From Ancylostoma caninum (lineage: Eukaryota; Nematoda; Chromadorea; Rhabditida; Ancylostomatidae): a stretch of 64,000 bases of DNA. The notes under the pieces were generated by a model. That model was not told where the DNA came from. It ran no database searches and saw only the letters and a list, made by a program, of their open reading frames with translations. Positions 11,419-21,860 of the stretch are shown piece by piece. The stretch is from positions 1 to 64,000 of the forward strand of contig JBAJFG010000292.1 in NCBI GenBank assembly GCA_037903475.1, written 5' to 3'. The position numbers and the translations under genes are program-made. Position 1 is the stretch's first letter. The number at the start of each line of letters is the position of its first letter.

Positions 11419-11829
11419 TTACACGGATGGGGTCGAACGAAGAAAGTCGATAATGCTGCCAACATTTTCATCTTTTCTCGACTCAGTTGGATAATTGAGT
11501 ACCAAGGCAGCTTTCATGAAACAGAAAAGGTGTAGAAGAAGGAGATTAAAATGCACACTATATAGGCATATCGCAGAAGAAAAACAAAACCTAATGATGA
11601 ATTTTGAGGAAATAAACAAAGTAATTAACACAAAATAATTGACGGAATGGATGTTTAAGTGGAAAAGGTTATAATGAGAATAGGATGGAATAATAACTGA
11701 AAAGGAAATAAATATTGGGATCATACCAGTGGAGGTAGCAAATGGATACAAAAGAGCCTTCCTATCCACTGACAAAGTGCCACCCGAATACAATTTTTTT
11801 CCGGCAAGAAGACAGACATTTTTGAGGGG
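11419..11829 (-). CDS. Possible terminal exon(s) of the coiled-coil gene
   Basis: On the minus strand a good acceptor (tctttcccag) at 11830 opens a frame in phase 0, which is the phase left by the last confident exon of the upstream coiled-coil gene (13007). The first 34 codons (to 11727, PLKNVCLLAGKKLYSGG...) look protein-like and end at a possible donor (ACTG|gtatga). The frame also stays open to a TAA at 11419, but the middle part is AT-rich and hydrophobic like intron sequence. The link to the upstream gene is inference from phase and strand only. Confidence 0.35.
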   Translation of the reverse strand, partial: PLKNVCLLAGKKLYSGGTLSVDRKALLYPFATSTGMIPIFISFSVIIPSYSHYNLFHLNIHSVNYFVLITLFISSKFIIRFCFSSAICLYSVHFNLLLLHLFCFMKAALVLNYPTESRKDENVGSIIDFLRSTPSV

Positions 11830-11886
11830 CTGGGAAAGACAGTATTGCCAGGAAAATCTGAGAGGTCAAATTTTCATGGGTGCTTA

Positions 11887-12561
11887 CTCAGACATTCGGG
11901 CGTTTGGAGCGCCGTGAACCCGCCCATTTTTGGCCGATGCAGGCTTTCGGCAGGTAGTCGCGGTTGGGGCAGGAATACTTGCTGAAGGTGCAGATGGAGC
12001 CCAAAAACCTGCTGTGAGCGCGCATGAGGTATGGTATGTGCAGGTTAACCTGCACACTGTTTTTTTCTCCATTGCCACGTGGCAGCCGAAGTGTATATAA
12101 GCCGGCAGACGGCTGTGAAAGCTTAGTATGGCTTCCGCTGTGGCGGAGACTAGACGAGTCCTACGGGACTTGTCTGGCCAACTGAGGCCAGGTTGAAACT
12201 ATGGCCCAGTATACCATTTGGCCAGGTAAGATGTGTGGGATGCGGTCGCGAGCCGACGCGGCGCGGACGAGAAAATCCGTCACGTCGCAGATCTTCGGCT
12301 CGTCGAGCGCTGGCGCAGGGAGCACATACGTGGCCGGCGAACTCATTTTTGTATTATTTTTGTAGTCAACGGTTGCAATAGAATATGACCTGCCTTAATC
12401 CTTTTATCCCCGTAGCAGGATCACAGCGAGTCAAATGCAGGATAAGGCGCATCTAACGGCGGAATAGGCGCGTCAACTCCGCCTACTTTTGCGTTTGTCC
12501 CGCAGTTGTCATGCCGCGAGAAACGGTGTAGGCCGGCGCTCTAAACGCCCGAATATCTGAG
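11887..12561. mobile_element. 675-bp TIR element with CTCAGACATTCG ends
   Basis: Left end CTCAGACATTCGGGCGTTTG; the right end is its complement with one change (cgcccgaatatctgag). It is flanked by TA at 11885-11886 and 12562-12563, consistent with a 2-bp duplication. The interior has a TATA-like box (tatataag near 12095) but no long reading frame. The first bases match the much larger element at 42123-46459 and, more loosely, the two GGCCGGCC elements. Confidence 0.75.
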
Positions 12562-13006
12562 TAAGCTTATTAGTTTCATATATTTAGCTATCATGTGAGT
12601 AACGCCACCACCTATCGAAATTCACATTTCCTACCTAAACACCTGGTATTTCGTTGGGCAGCACACAACATATGAAGGGAGGAGGAGTACATCCCAAACC
12701 ACATTGAGTCAAAAGTCTCTAGCTAGTTTCATCACCGCTTTCATGTGTACATGTTATCTGGGAGCCTACAAAGCCTGGCGACTTAAAACTAGGACCCTCC
12801 TCGGCTCCGGAATTGGTGTTTATCCATCGAAGTACATGAGGGTTAAAGTTCTCTCACTATTTATTTATTTAATGTATAGTTAGTATTTATCAGGGAATTA
12901 TAGATATGCGACGACTGTCAAAGTTACTCTTTCACTTCCCACCTTATCCTTTCTCAACATTGCTCCATTATTTGGATTCAAAAGACACGAATACCTTGAA
13001 ACTCAC

Positions 13007-16000
13007 AGCTTCAGCGCTTTTGCGTATAGCTTGAGACAGTTCTTCTTCTAGTTTCTGAGTTGTTTTCTTTTCCTCTTCAAGCATCTTCTGCAGCCGTTGA
13101 GCCTAAAGTTTCCGTCACATGGTAGGAGATCGTGTTTGTTGGAGATTGATAATCTCAGCGAGATTCGGTCGTCATTAGTGCAAAAGATATTAATTTGATT
13201 TGCCTGATGAATTAGTCGTGGCACACTCTAAATAATACCTCATCGGCTTTCTCGCGCATTTGCAGAGCTAGCGCGGCATTTCTCTCTACATCAGCTGCAC
13301 AAGTGGCTAAGTTTTCTGCTACCTAAAGCAGAATTTTTAATTTCATTTGTCGATGTATTTCAATTAATCACCGTATTCTCGAGACGACTTCTCCAGTCGG
13401 CAATTGATTCTTGATATTCCTTTCTTTCGAGCTCAGCAGTTCTATTCAGTTCTTCAATCTCTCTTTGCATACGACATACCTCGTTCTCAGCGTTTTTCAT
13501 AGCCTGAGGCACAAAATAATAAATGTAGCGCACAAAACATTCCGCAAAACGGCTGCACGCTTACCTGCCAGCTGCTTGACAATTCATCTTTAACATCGCG
13601 CAGTTCTCTTTCTAGAAGAATAACTGTTTTATTCTTCGAATATAGAGCTTCGTCAAGTTCGGCCCTTGTTTCCTCCCACTTTTCTTCTCTAGTTTTGTAA
13701 GCAATCAACTAAACAGCTTGACTGAGTACAAAAATTGTAGCTGCTCCCACCAAAAAAAAGTTCCTTCAACCAATATAGTACGGTCAGAATCTCTTGTACC
13801 ATGTGAATCCTCAGAATTAATGAATTGGAATTAGCACATGGAAGGTGGAACACAGCAATTCCGGGATAGGACAATTTGCTCTAGGGTGCCTGCGTCAGAC
13901 GCACGCATCCGTTTTCGAAGGATTTTCCATGAAGACGTCAGAGTCAAAGCGGCACGTGCATCCTCAATGAAAAGAACATGCGGCCGCCGCGGAGCCGTAA
14001 ACGGGTGCGTCTGAGCTGCGTCAGCAATGCGACTCGCCCTATCCTTCATCAAGTAGACGCATGCGCGTCGAACGCACGCACCTAGCATGAATTGCTCTTA
14101 TCAGCAGCATGTCTCCTATTCTATGGAAAGGAACAGGGTCAAAATCTTCTTGTTGAAGGTGAACCCAGCGAGAGCCTGAGTAGGTCATCCTACCAATAGT
14201 TCTCTGGTAGTTAGCGCCAGTTCATCGCGCTTCAGTACCAAGGTAATATTCTTTTGCGAAATGGCTGCATGTCTGTGAAAGCGTAGTATTTATTTTGTTC
14301 TTTGAGTTAAAGGGAGTTAAAGGGAGGGAAAAACACATCTTGACACACCCATTCCTGGCTCTGAAATAAGCAATACCGCCGAAATGTTAAAACTATTCAT
14401 AGTCTCTTGTGCTATTGCAATATAAAGAAAAACAGTTAAGCCAATGTTAAGTTGTGCAGGATGTTTAGAAGCGTTGTCGTGGTTGCAACTCACCCTTTCT
14501 TTTTGAATTTCATAATGGCGTTGTAACTGTTCTAGTTGTCTAGTCATCAACGTTATCTTCGCCTCCATTTCCTCTTGTGCTCGTTGGTATAGCTTCTCAT
14601 TAACTTCCATATCCCTTATTCTTGCTTTCTTGGTTGTAACCCTAGAGCATCAGTTTTGTGCACCAGTCCAAATGTGGATGAGGTGCGGAGCTTCCGTGAA
14701 AAGGTAAATCAAAGATGTCGTCTCTTTAATTATCCGAGAAGTCACAGAAAGCGGGATAGTAGTCTATCCGCGAAGTGCGACGAAGCTTTTTGAGGGGTTC
14801 AGATGGCCCAAGAGTAACGTAGCTTGGCTCGGGATTCATTCTTTTACGGAGTCAAAATGGCCCAACAGTAACGTGGCACACGTGTCCGAGACAAAGCGGC
14901 GCTCGGCTCGGGATTTAATCTTTTTCCGAGTGCAGATGGTCCAAAAGTAACGTGGCACACGGGTCCGAGACAAAACGCTGCGAAGCGACGCTTTAGCTAG
15001 GATTTATTTTTTTCCGAGTTCAGATGGCCCAAGAATAACGTGACAGACGGGTCCGATACGAAGCGCCGCAGCGGTGCTTGGCTCGTTGCGTAAAAAGTCG
15101 GAGCAGAGACAATGTCAATGGTATAAGAAATAATTCATGAAGCTCTCATATTTTCGGGCATGAACATGGCATGAACCATTCAATTGTTCAAAAGTTGAGC
15201 GAGACCTTCCACTGCAGTCTTACGTCATTTGATAACGCTGAAACGTGCTCATCAAAGCACCGCAAAGTTTCGGAATTTCAATGCTCGACAATAACTTGAC
15301 TGCGCAAACATCTCTTCTGTTGTGAATACTCTTCCTGTAGATCATGTAGATACACTTTTCATTCTGAGCATGACAACAGGAAACTTCTCAGGTGAGCATC
15401 GCATTATAACAGTGATTTTAGTTGGCCGAATGGTAACGTGGTATGCGGGGCCCGAGTCGAAGCAGCGCTTTTGCTCAGGATTTCCTTTTTTGTAATGGGT
15501 CAGTTGACCGAAAGGTGACGTGGCACACGGGTTGAGACAAAGGTTGCTTTGACTCTTTATTAATTAACCTACATATGTAGCTCTTCATGAAATTATAAAA
15601 GATTCGAAGAATACTACCCGATTCTTGAGAATTTCATTTATCCAAGATTTGAAAAGAGTATTAGTCAAAAGCATGGAATCCTGAACTTTGCAACACAGGA
15701 AATTTGTCTCCAGGAGTGACTGATTACTTACTCTTCCATTAACGACTCAAGTTTGCATTTTGATTCCCGTAATTCGGACTCCACCCGGACGAGTTGTTCT
15801 TCTGTTTCACTCTGTTGAGATTGAAGTCTTTTCAATTCACGTTCACATCGGAGCTCTCTGAATTGCGAAAGTGAAGATCTCTGAATTGCAAAAGTGATTA
15901 CTTCGACCTCCCCCCCCCTCCTGACATTCATACCTGGTTAAAGACAGCACTCACGGAAATTTTCGCATCTAAGATTTTAATCGTTTTGGAAGCTTAACAA

Positions 16001-19000
16001 TTGTCCCAACAGTTCTACAAAAGAAGAGCACGGAAAACTTGACAGTTCCTAAGATATAACGAGTTGAATGTCCAAGATCCTGGATCAGCAGGATCAGCAT
16101 GGGGTCGTTCGATCGAGTTTTGGCGGCAGCGGACTGTTGCGCCAGCTGATCAGGTGGACAGCCATTTCTTTTCTTGTTACCATAAAGCTCTTTTTTACTC
16201 CTTAGCTTTCCTTTTTCGCATTATCTGCCAGAGCATAATTTTCTACGTGTCATTTTAGCACGAATCCACTTGTTTGCTTACTAGTGTGGCCTGATTTTTG
16301 TCAATTATTTCAATTTCGAATTCTTTCTTTGTACTGGGATCATTTTAGAATTCATTAGTGTTTTTGCGACATCTTAACCTTTTTCAAACTTTGCTTTTTT
16401 CCATCGGCTTCAGAAACACTGCAAAACGGTGGAAAAGACCGATTTTGCCAACAAATAGCTGAAACAAAATGGCTGTGATTCAACGGCTATGAACTGGTTT
16501 GCATGCCGCAAACCAAGGACGGCAGCTCAATCTCAACGCAAAGCTGTGTTCCTACTGAAGACTTGGGCATGCTTACCCAAGCTTACCCAAAAAATGTTCT
16601 AAACCTGCATCCACTTCAAGGCAGCGCTTAGTAGCCGTAGCGGTCTCGCGGCGGACTTTGAGATCCGCGCCGCACCTACATGCGTCTGCACTGCACGCAT
16701 CTCGTCTGATCGACTGTTGCACTGGGTCACGGGTTTACCCGGACTTCAGCTAACGAGTTTCGGCACTAGTTTTATCTCCGCCAAAGCGGAGACTGTAAAG
16801 GTAGTAAATCACCTCATAATGGGTATCGAGATACTAACAGAATCCGGTCCTACTCGACGCGCTGATTCCAGTGATGTGCTTGAAACCTAAAAACAGTCAG
16901 AAAGCCCTATTTTGAAGCTTAATTTGATATTGGCGCGGACGAGTTCCTCTTTGGCATAAGCTTTGGATCCATTTTGGCATAGCCTTTTGGACAACTTTGC
17001 CTGGCTGCCCTCATTAACATTTGATATGCTGGGTCCATAGTAATCCCTCATCCGACCACTGACTGCCGACTCAAGCGGTTGGGGGAGAATGGTGTTGGGG
17101 AGGGGGGGGAACTTGGTGGAAGTCGATAATATGACCTGTCCTGCACGTTCAGACTTGTTAGCTGACACGTCCAGAACGCTCTGACTTGTTAGCTGTCTTA
17201 ATGTACAGTAGTTACCTGAAATGCAAACAAGTCAGAACGTGTAGGACAGGTCATAATATCGACGTATACCAAGTGCGTGTGGCGCAGTGGTAAGAGGCTC
17301 GCTGCGCACGCACACGATCGATGGTTCGATCCCGCCCGAGGCCAACCAAGCCTTCCATCCCTCCGGGGTCGGTAAATTGGTACCAGAGGAGTCTGGGAGG
17401 ATGAAGCACTGACACATACGCATTCAATGCCTCTACGATGCTCAGATGAAGTCGAATGCGTGGCGCATCCCTCGTGACGGGATTGATTAACGCCGACCAC
17501 TTTATCCTTTATTATTTATACCAAGTGCCCCCCACCAACTCCATTTTACCCAAGTGGTTTAACCAGTTCTCCGAAATGAAGCCACTTTGAAGCGACCAGC
17601 GATTTCTTAGTAAGAACGTTGTGGATTTCCGAATCTTCCTTTCCACCACCTGGTGCTGCCACAGTAAGAGTGTCAGCGCCCAGTAATGAAAAAACGAAAT
17701 AGTCCTAGATTTGGATCCATGAAACGTTCATCACACAGCCAAAGATTATTGGAGCAACTGCTTATCCTAAGACTAGGTAATATTAGATGTAGGACGCAAA
17801 AGTAGGGTTGCTAGACTGGTTTCGCTTGGCTATGCCCTACAGCGCTGGAACCCACTTGCTGTTCAAATGCTGTCCGAGTGAGTTTTCTTGATACTACATC
17901 CCCACCATGCCCGGTTCCTCTTCCTTGCATCTGAATGAGACCCACCCTTTCTCTCTCGTTCATATACCTTCATCATTTCCAGCTTGTATAATTCTTTACA
18001 AAAGATGTAAATCATATTCAGACACTTCATGCGGCCGGCCCGCTCTATGTACCATTACCGGCCGTGGAATCACCGGGTTGGAGCCCGGCCGCTAACGGTA
18101 GAGGAGACCGGCTGGCGGTGGGCTTCCGCTCAGCCGGGACTCGAGCGGAAACAGCCGCTACTGCTCAAAATCGCGTGCTCAGGGCAAAGTTGTCCACAAT
18201 TACCCCTCACATGGCAGCAAGTAGTGCTATTAGGTTGTTGCGAAATTAATTGCCGAAATGGACCCTTCGGTTCAAAGTGTTGTAACTCGATTCAAACACC
18301 ACCCTTTTCATGATTTAGCAACCGTTCAATTTCGTAGATCCTCCTCGACAATCTATTGAGGAGTTCATCCCTCTACAGCATAAAATGAGATCACAAGAAT
18401 TTGCAAAGATTTGAAAGGCGATTTCAGCATGCTCTAGATCAGCAATCTGCTGCTGTCGTAGGATTCTATCTGGAGCATGGAAAATGAAATACAGTAAGGT
18501 AAAGGAATGTGGAACAAGGGTATTGAGTGAGAACCTCGATGCTTCACTGCATCAGTTTTTGCCGAGTGAGTTTTAGAATGTGTGGTTTAACGCTACCCTG
18601 GGGCAGGGGAAAAGCTGATTCTGTTCACCAGTGCCGACCACATCTACAGCAGATTTGCGGATCTCAACCGGAAATTACAATGCAAGGACTCTGCTGTCAA
18701 CGATTGACTAGGGTGTAGAAGTGTGCAGTCAATCACACCTTTACAGCACCACCAAACTGCTGGCACAACCTCCTTGGAGAGAAGATCTGGCCTGGGAAAA
18801 CTGAGAAGTTGGAAAACGTTCCCACCCATACCCATTTGCATTTCTTGTTATCGCACAGAAACTGAGCTTCATTCACAGTAATTACATGGTCTAGAAATCA
18901 GTCGTTTTGGGACGAAAAAATTAGGTTAGAAAAGATGTCACGCTAGGTAAGACGTTGGCCGTCAGTCAGATAGTAGGGTGTTCACTTCCGCACTTTGCTT

Positions 19001-20759
19001 GCCGTGTCGATTGAAGTCAAATGTTTTGAAACTGTAGCATAGCCCATCCCTGCCCTCAAAGTCGAAATGGTTGGACCCGGATTAGGTTCCACGACTGTTC
19101 TCAATGCGTTATCATCACAGAACAACCTGTGGTCACGACCACGGTTGCTTTGGGGGTCAAAATCGATGGAAGAAAAATTTGCGATCCAATAGCCCACTGC
19201 CCATTTGGAAGGCGATTCGAAACCAAAACAAATGCAAGATTACCGCAAGCATCCGACAAAGAATGATCGAGTTTGAAGTCATCAACCATAATCACCCGAA
19301 AATCGCTTCGGCTCATCACTTGTTGGCGACTTCATAAGAATCCTCGGGAAGGAGCTAGCCAGAATGTTCAAGCAGCATTTGAAAGAGAAGGAAAACCTCT
19401 ACAAGAATGCTACATGAGCTGAGCTGAAGTTGCTCAAAATGGACGGAAGGAATAATTTTAGTTAAGCATACCCCGAAACGGCAATTATTTTCGCAACAAC
19501 CTGATACAACCTATGGCAGCTTGGCGTCCGGTTGCGCAGTGCCTCGCACAGAAGAGCTCTGGGCTCTACGTAGCTATGGATCCGTAGTGGTAAAAAGGCA
19601 GCACAGATCAGCAAATTCTCATCAGGGATTGGAAAAGGTGCTTTGCAAACCCGTCACCTGTTTTCACGGTGTCAGCTTTCTTCTTCCGCCGACAGGAATC
19701 GAACCAACATGACCTTTGTTTCTGGCTGTTTTTGATTCAGCTGCTTTATCCACTCAGCCATCCGTGCCTCTGATCTGTCCCTCTCAGCTGATGCCTTCAT
19801 CTCTTATCACTACCCTACTATCGTTAACCGACCATTCCGACCTCGCTGGCCAGAATGTTACCATAGTCGATCGGCCGGCCGGAAGGTTATCATGGTCGAC
19901 CGGCCGGTCGTAGATATGGTAGAGCGGCCGGCCGGTGATGGGTTTAGCCCGGCCGGTATGCGGTGATGGGCTGGACGCCGGCCGGTGATCAGCAGCCGCT
20001 CAGCCGGTCAGCACCTACTGGTTGGAGGGCCGGCCGCACCAAGTGTCTGAGGTAGATAAGGCAGCCAAGCAAGGTTGTCCAAACGGCATTTGTCGAGTTC
20101 CTCTGCTAGGAAGCTAGAAGAGGCGGAGCTGAGAATTTGAGACTGCACACTAAAACCCAATTAATAGATGGCATGATCCCTACGAATAAACACCGCTTTC
20201 TCTATTCATTTTCTGTTGTCTACACACTCTACCACAGCAGATGAAACAGTAGTGATATGCATTGTAACAAAAACTTGTTTTTCATGCGATTCAAGCGAGA
20301 TTTTTCAGAATCGTTGGACATCATCCACAGCTAACTTTGTCACTTCTTCTATGCCAGAAAAGTGAATTCCAGCTAGTTTTGAAACCTATCTAAAAATGTC
20401 AGCTACTCTTTCAAATCTTACCGATATCTTGGAGAATAAACTGCTTCCATATTCTGACTGCCATCATACCGCACAATGTTATCCGAGCGCCGAGTTGTGC
20501 AACGATGATTAACAAAAGAAGCTCGGGCCACTGCATATAATCTCTCTAACACATATTCTAACGTCTTTGTGCTAATGGAACTGTACCTGACATGGCAGAG
20601 ATATCCTTTTTTGTAGAAGGTTGCAGTGGTGTGGAAGGTTGTTCAATTGTTGTAACTCCATCTGGTAACACCGAATCAGATACGCTCAGCATAAACGCGG
20701 GTCGACCGTTTGGCCGATGGGTAAGAATGGTAATGCCACCTTGAGCCTTTTTTATAGCC
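13007..20759 (-). CDS. Coiled-coil protein, multi-exon, family not recognised
   Basis: Minus-strand exons, 5' to 3': 20759-20587, 20557-20422, 15857-15732, 14641-14494, 14250 (or 14272)-14194, 13708-13565, 13503-13372, 13322-13239, 13102-13007. Phases agree at every junction except the entry into the 14194 exon. There the better acceptor (ctttcacag, 14273) is out of phase and an in-phase one (gcaaaag, 14251) is weak; a small exon may be missing. The first two exons encode a non-coiled, Ser/Pro-containing N-terminal part. From 15857 on, the protein is rich in Glu, Lys, Gln and Leu with heptad spacing (ERELKRLQSQQSETEEQL; TRQLEQLQRHYEIQKER; EEEKKTTQKLEEELSQA), so a long coiled coil is likely. 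Introns hold transposons: 4.6 kb between exons 2 and 3, and a MITE at 13868. The start codon lies upstream and is not identified. A structural, centrosomal or Golgi role would be typical but is not shown. Confidence 0.75.
13868..14101. mobile_element. ~230-bp TIR MITE inside an intron of the coiled-coil gene
   Basis: The left end aggacaatttgctctagggt, followed by gcctgcgtcagacgcacgc, is complemented by the right end gcgtcgaacgcacgcacctagcatgaattgctct. The interior (tccatgaagac, gaaaagaacatg, gccgtaaacgggtgcgtctgagctg) matches the MITE at 39961-40207 on the opposite strand, so both belong to one family. Confidence 0.7.
14760..15545. repeat. Tandem repeat of ~90-bp units in an intron
   Basis: Four imperfect units follow one another from 14800 to 15080, each with the blocks gatggcccaa-agtaacgtggcacacgggtccgagacaaag and gctcgggatttattctttttccgag. 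Two more diverged units lie at 15420-15545 (ggccgaatggtaacgtggta...; gaccgaaaggtgacgtggcacacgg). They sit in the introns on either side of 14641-15857. Confidence 0.65.
15950..17084. other. Intron interior, no gene recognised
   Basis: Sequence inside the large intron of the coiled-coil gene. No exon, terminal repeat or conserved reading frame was found. The GC-rich part at 16620-16760 may be an old repeat. Confidence 0.5.
17085..17550. mobile_element. Foldback MITE split by a SINE
   Basis: The left arm (gtgttggggaggggggggaacttggt, then gtcgataatatgacctgtcc and cacgttcagacttgtt, to about 17158) is complemented by 17225-17275 (aacaagtcagaacgtgtagg, acaggtcataatatcgac, accaagtg). The complement then resumes after the SINE at 17521-17550 (ccaagtgccccccaccaactcc). 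Removing 17276-17527 restores a continuous hairpin element of about 215 bp. Confidence 0.8.
17276..17516 (+). mobile_element. tRNA-derived SINE with 11-bp target-site duplication
   Basis: The duplication TATACCAAGTG lies at 17265-17275 and again at 17517-17527. The head has RNA polymerase III boxes: A box tggcgcagtggtaagagg (about 17280) and B box ggttcgatccc (about 17322), spaced as in a tRNA. The tRNA-unrelated body runs to about 17500 and ends in tttatcctttattattta. It probably depends on a LINE (RTE type would fit this genome) for mobility, which is inference. Confidence 0.85.
18230..19504 (-). mobile_element. Mariner, full length, decayed (TIR TTAGGTTGTTGCGAAATTAA)
   Basis: Ends ttaggttgttgcgaaattaa and complement cgcaacaacctga, flanked by TA (18228-18229, 19505-19506). 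Transposase remains are on the minus strand: 19319-19101 (N-terminal part) and about 18770-18650 (VWW.CKGVIDCTLLHPSQSL), which is the mariner catalytic block. Frames are broken. The second copy of this family is 41700-47325, split by another element. Confidence 0.85.
19680..19772 (-). tRNA. tRNA-like sequence, probably pseudo-tRNA or SINE remnant
   Basis: The minus strand has an A-box-like tggctgagtggataaagc and a B box ggttcgattcc with class-II-like spacing. The ends pair poorly as an acceptor stem and no convincing anticodon arm could be drawn. It sits inside the GGCCGGCC element, so it is more likely a tRNA-derived repeat remnant than a working tRNA gene. Confidence 0.3.
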
Positions 20760-20948
20760 CTGCACTCGTGATACAAATCTGTTTATTTCATCTTCCACAT
20801 AATCAAAACAGGAATCTACACGTGTCATAAAACTAAAACGTTGTCCGAGGGGCGAAAGAAAGAGATATTTGTTTATTTACATGCACTAAGTGCCCTATAC
20901 AAAGCCTAATCCCGAGCACAAGTGACTACGGAGTGCTCGAGTGGAGAA

Positions 20949-21852
20949 CAGAGCTGTGCGTTAGGAAAACTTCGTTAATCCGTCAATTCTTTAGGCCAAA
21001 AATGGCCGTTACGCGTAAATCCGTTAATTCGTTAATCCATTAATTCGTTAGAAGACGGATCTGTCAATATTTTGATAAGTTTCGTCAGCTGTGACAAGCA
21101 GTCGAGATCCCTGACTAATAGTCAGAGTCAATGAGCTGTAGATTTAACAAAGAATTGATGGAAATGCTAACGTTGGTTCTTCTGGCTCTGAAAAAAATGG
21201 TATAGCAAAATGAAAAGATTTAAAAATAATAGTTTTTCAAATTTAAATATGATATTTTCTCTTCAATGCATATAGAAAACAAACACAGGCATTGGTCAGA
21301 CGACTGAAAGAAAGGCAAGTGATAGAGATGTCTTCGGTTAGAGGGTGCGTTATTTTGCCTCACAATTTTCACAATAAATCTTTGGCAAAAGGAACAGATG
21401 AGAACTCTTGAGGCTTCATAGAGGAGGTGAGAGACTCAAAGTAGGAGGCGCGCAGGTATAGCTCAGAATCCTGGTACAAGTATGTTATGGTGCAAAAAGA
21501 GCAGTTTTTTTTCCAAATTTCTACAGTCAAGCTGGTTCTTAATACAACCCTTCTGCTGAAAAGAAATGCTTGCACTCATCTGCCAGTGCCGAAAGCTATT
21601 TATGTTCCAACATTTTGATAAGAGGGAATTTCGTTCGATATCGCTGCTCTAATATTCAGCCTTACTGCAAATCATTTTGCACAATCGTCGTGGCTATGCG
21701 TATCATCTCCTGCATAATATGAGAAAGTTGTGTAGCACGAGAAAATTACGCATTTCAGATACTGTTTGGCCTTCTAACGGAATCGATTCTAACGGATTTC
21801 TGGGTTTTTTCGTTAGTGTGTTAATTCGTTACGTTAGTAACGCACAGCCCTG
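20949..21852. mobile_element. hAT-type non-autonomous element with 8-bp duplication
   Basis: Left end CAGAGCTGTGCGTTA; right end complement taacgcacagccctg. Flanks gtggagaa (20941-20948) and gtggaaaa (21853-21860) form an 8-bp target duplication with one mismatch, the hAT signature. Subterminal regions repeat the motif cgttaattcgttaat. There is no transposase frame in the 0.9-kb interior. Confidence 0.85.
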
Positions 21853-21860
21853 GTGGAAAA

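Larger units (their letters stand above)
18017..20051. mobile_element. GGCCGGCC-rich TIR element (CTCAGACACTT ends) containing a mariner
   Basis: The left end tTCAGACACTTCATGCGGCC and the right end ggccggccgcaccaagtgtctgag are inverted. Both subterminal regions are packed with ccggccgg motifs (18025-18130; 19860-20040). The mariner at 18230-19504 is inserted in it; without that insertion the element is about 760 bp. The same ends and the same ggtgatgggct..., cggtcagcacctactggt blocks occur in the copy at 37712-39277. No transposase was found in either. Confidence 0.75.

Noticed and set aside
11154..11471. 105-codon minus-strand frame
   Set aside because: Reads through the GC-rich MITE palindromes; composition follows the GCC repeats.
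19680..19772. Functional tRNA gene
   Set aside because: A and B boxes are present but the acceptor stem and anticodon arm do not fold; listed only as a tRNA-like remnant.
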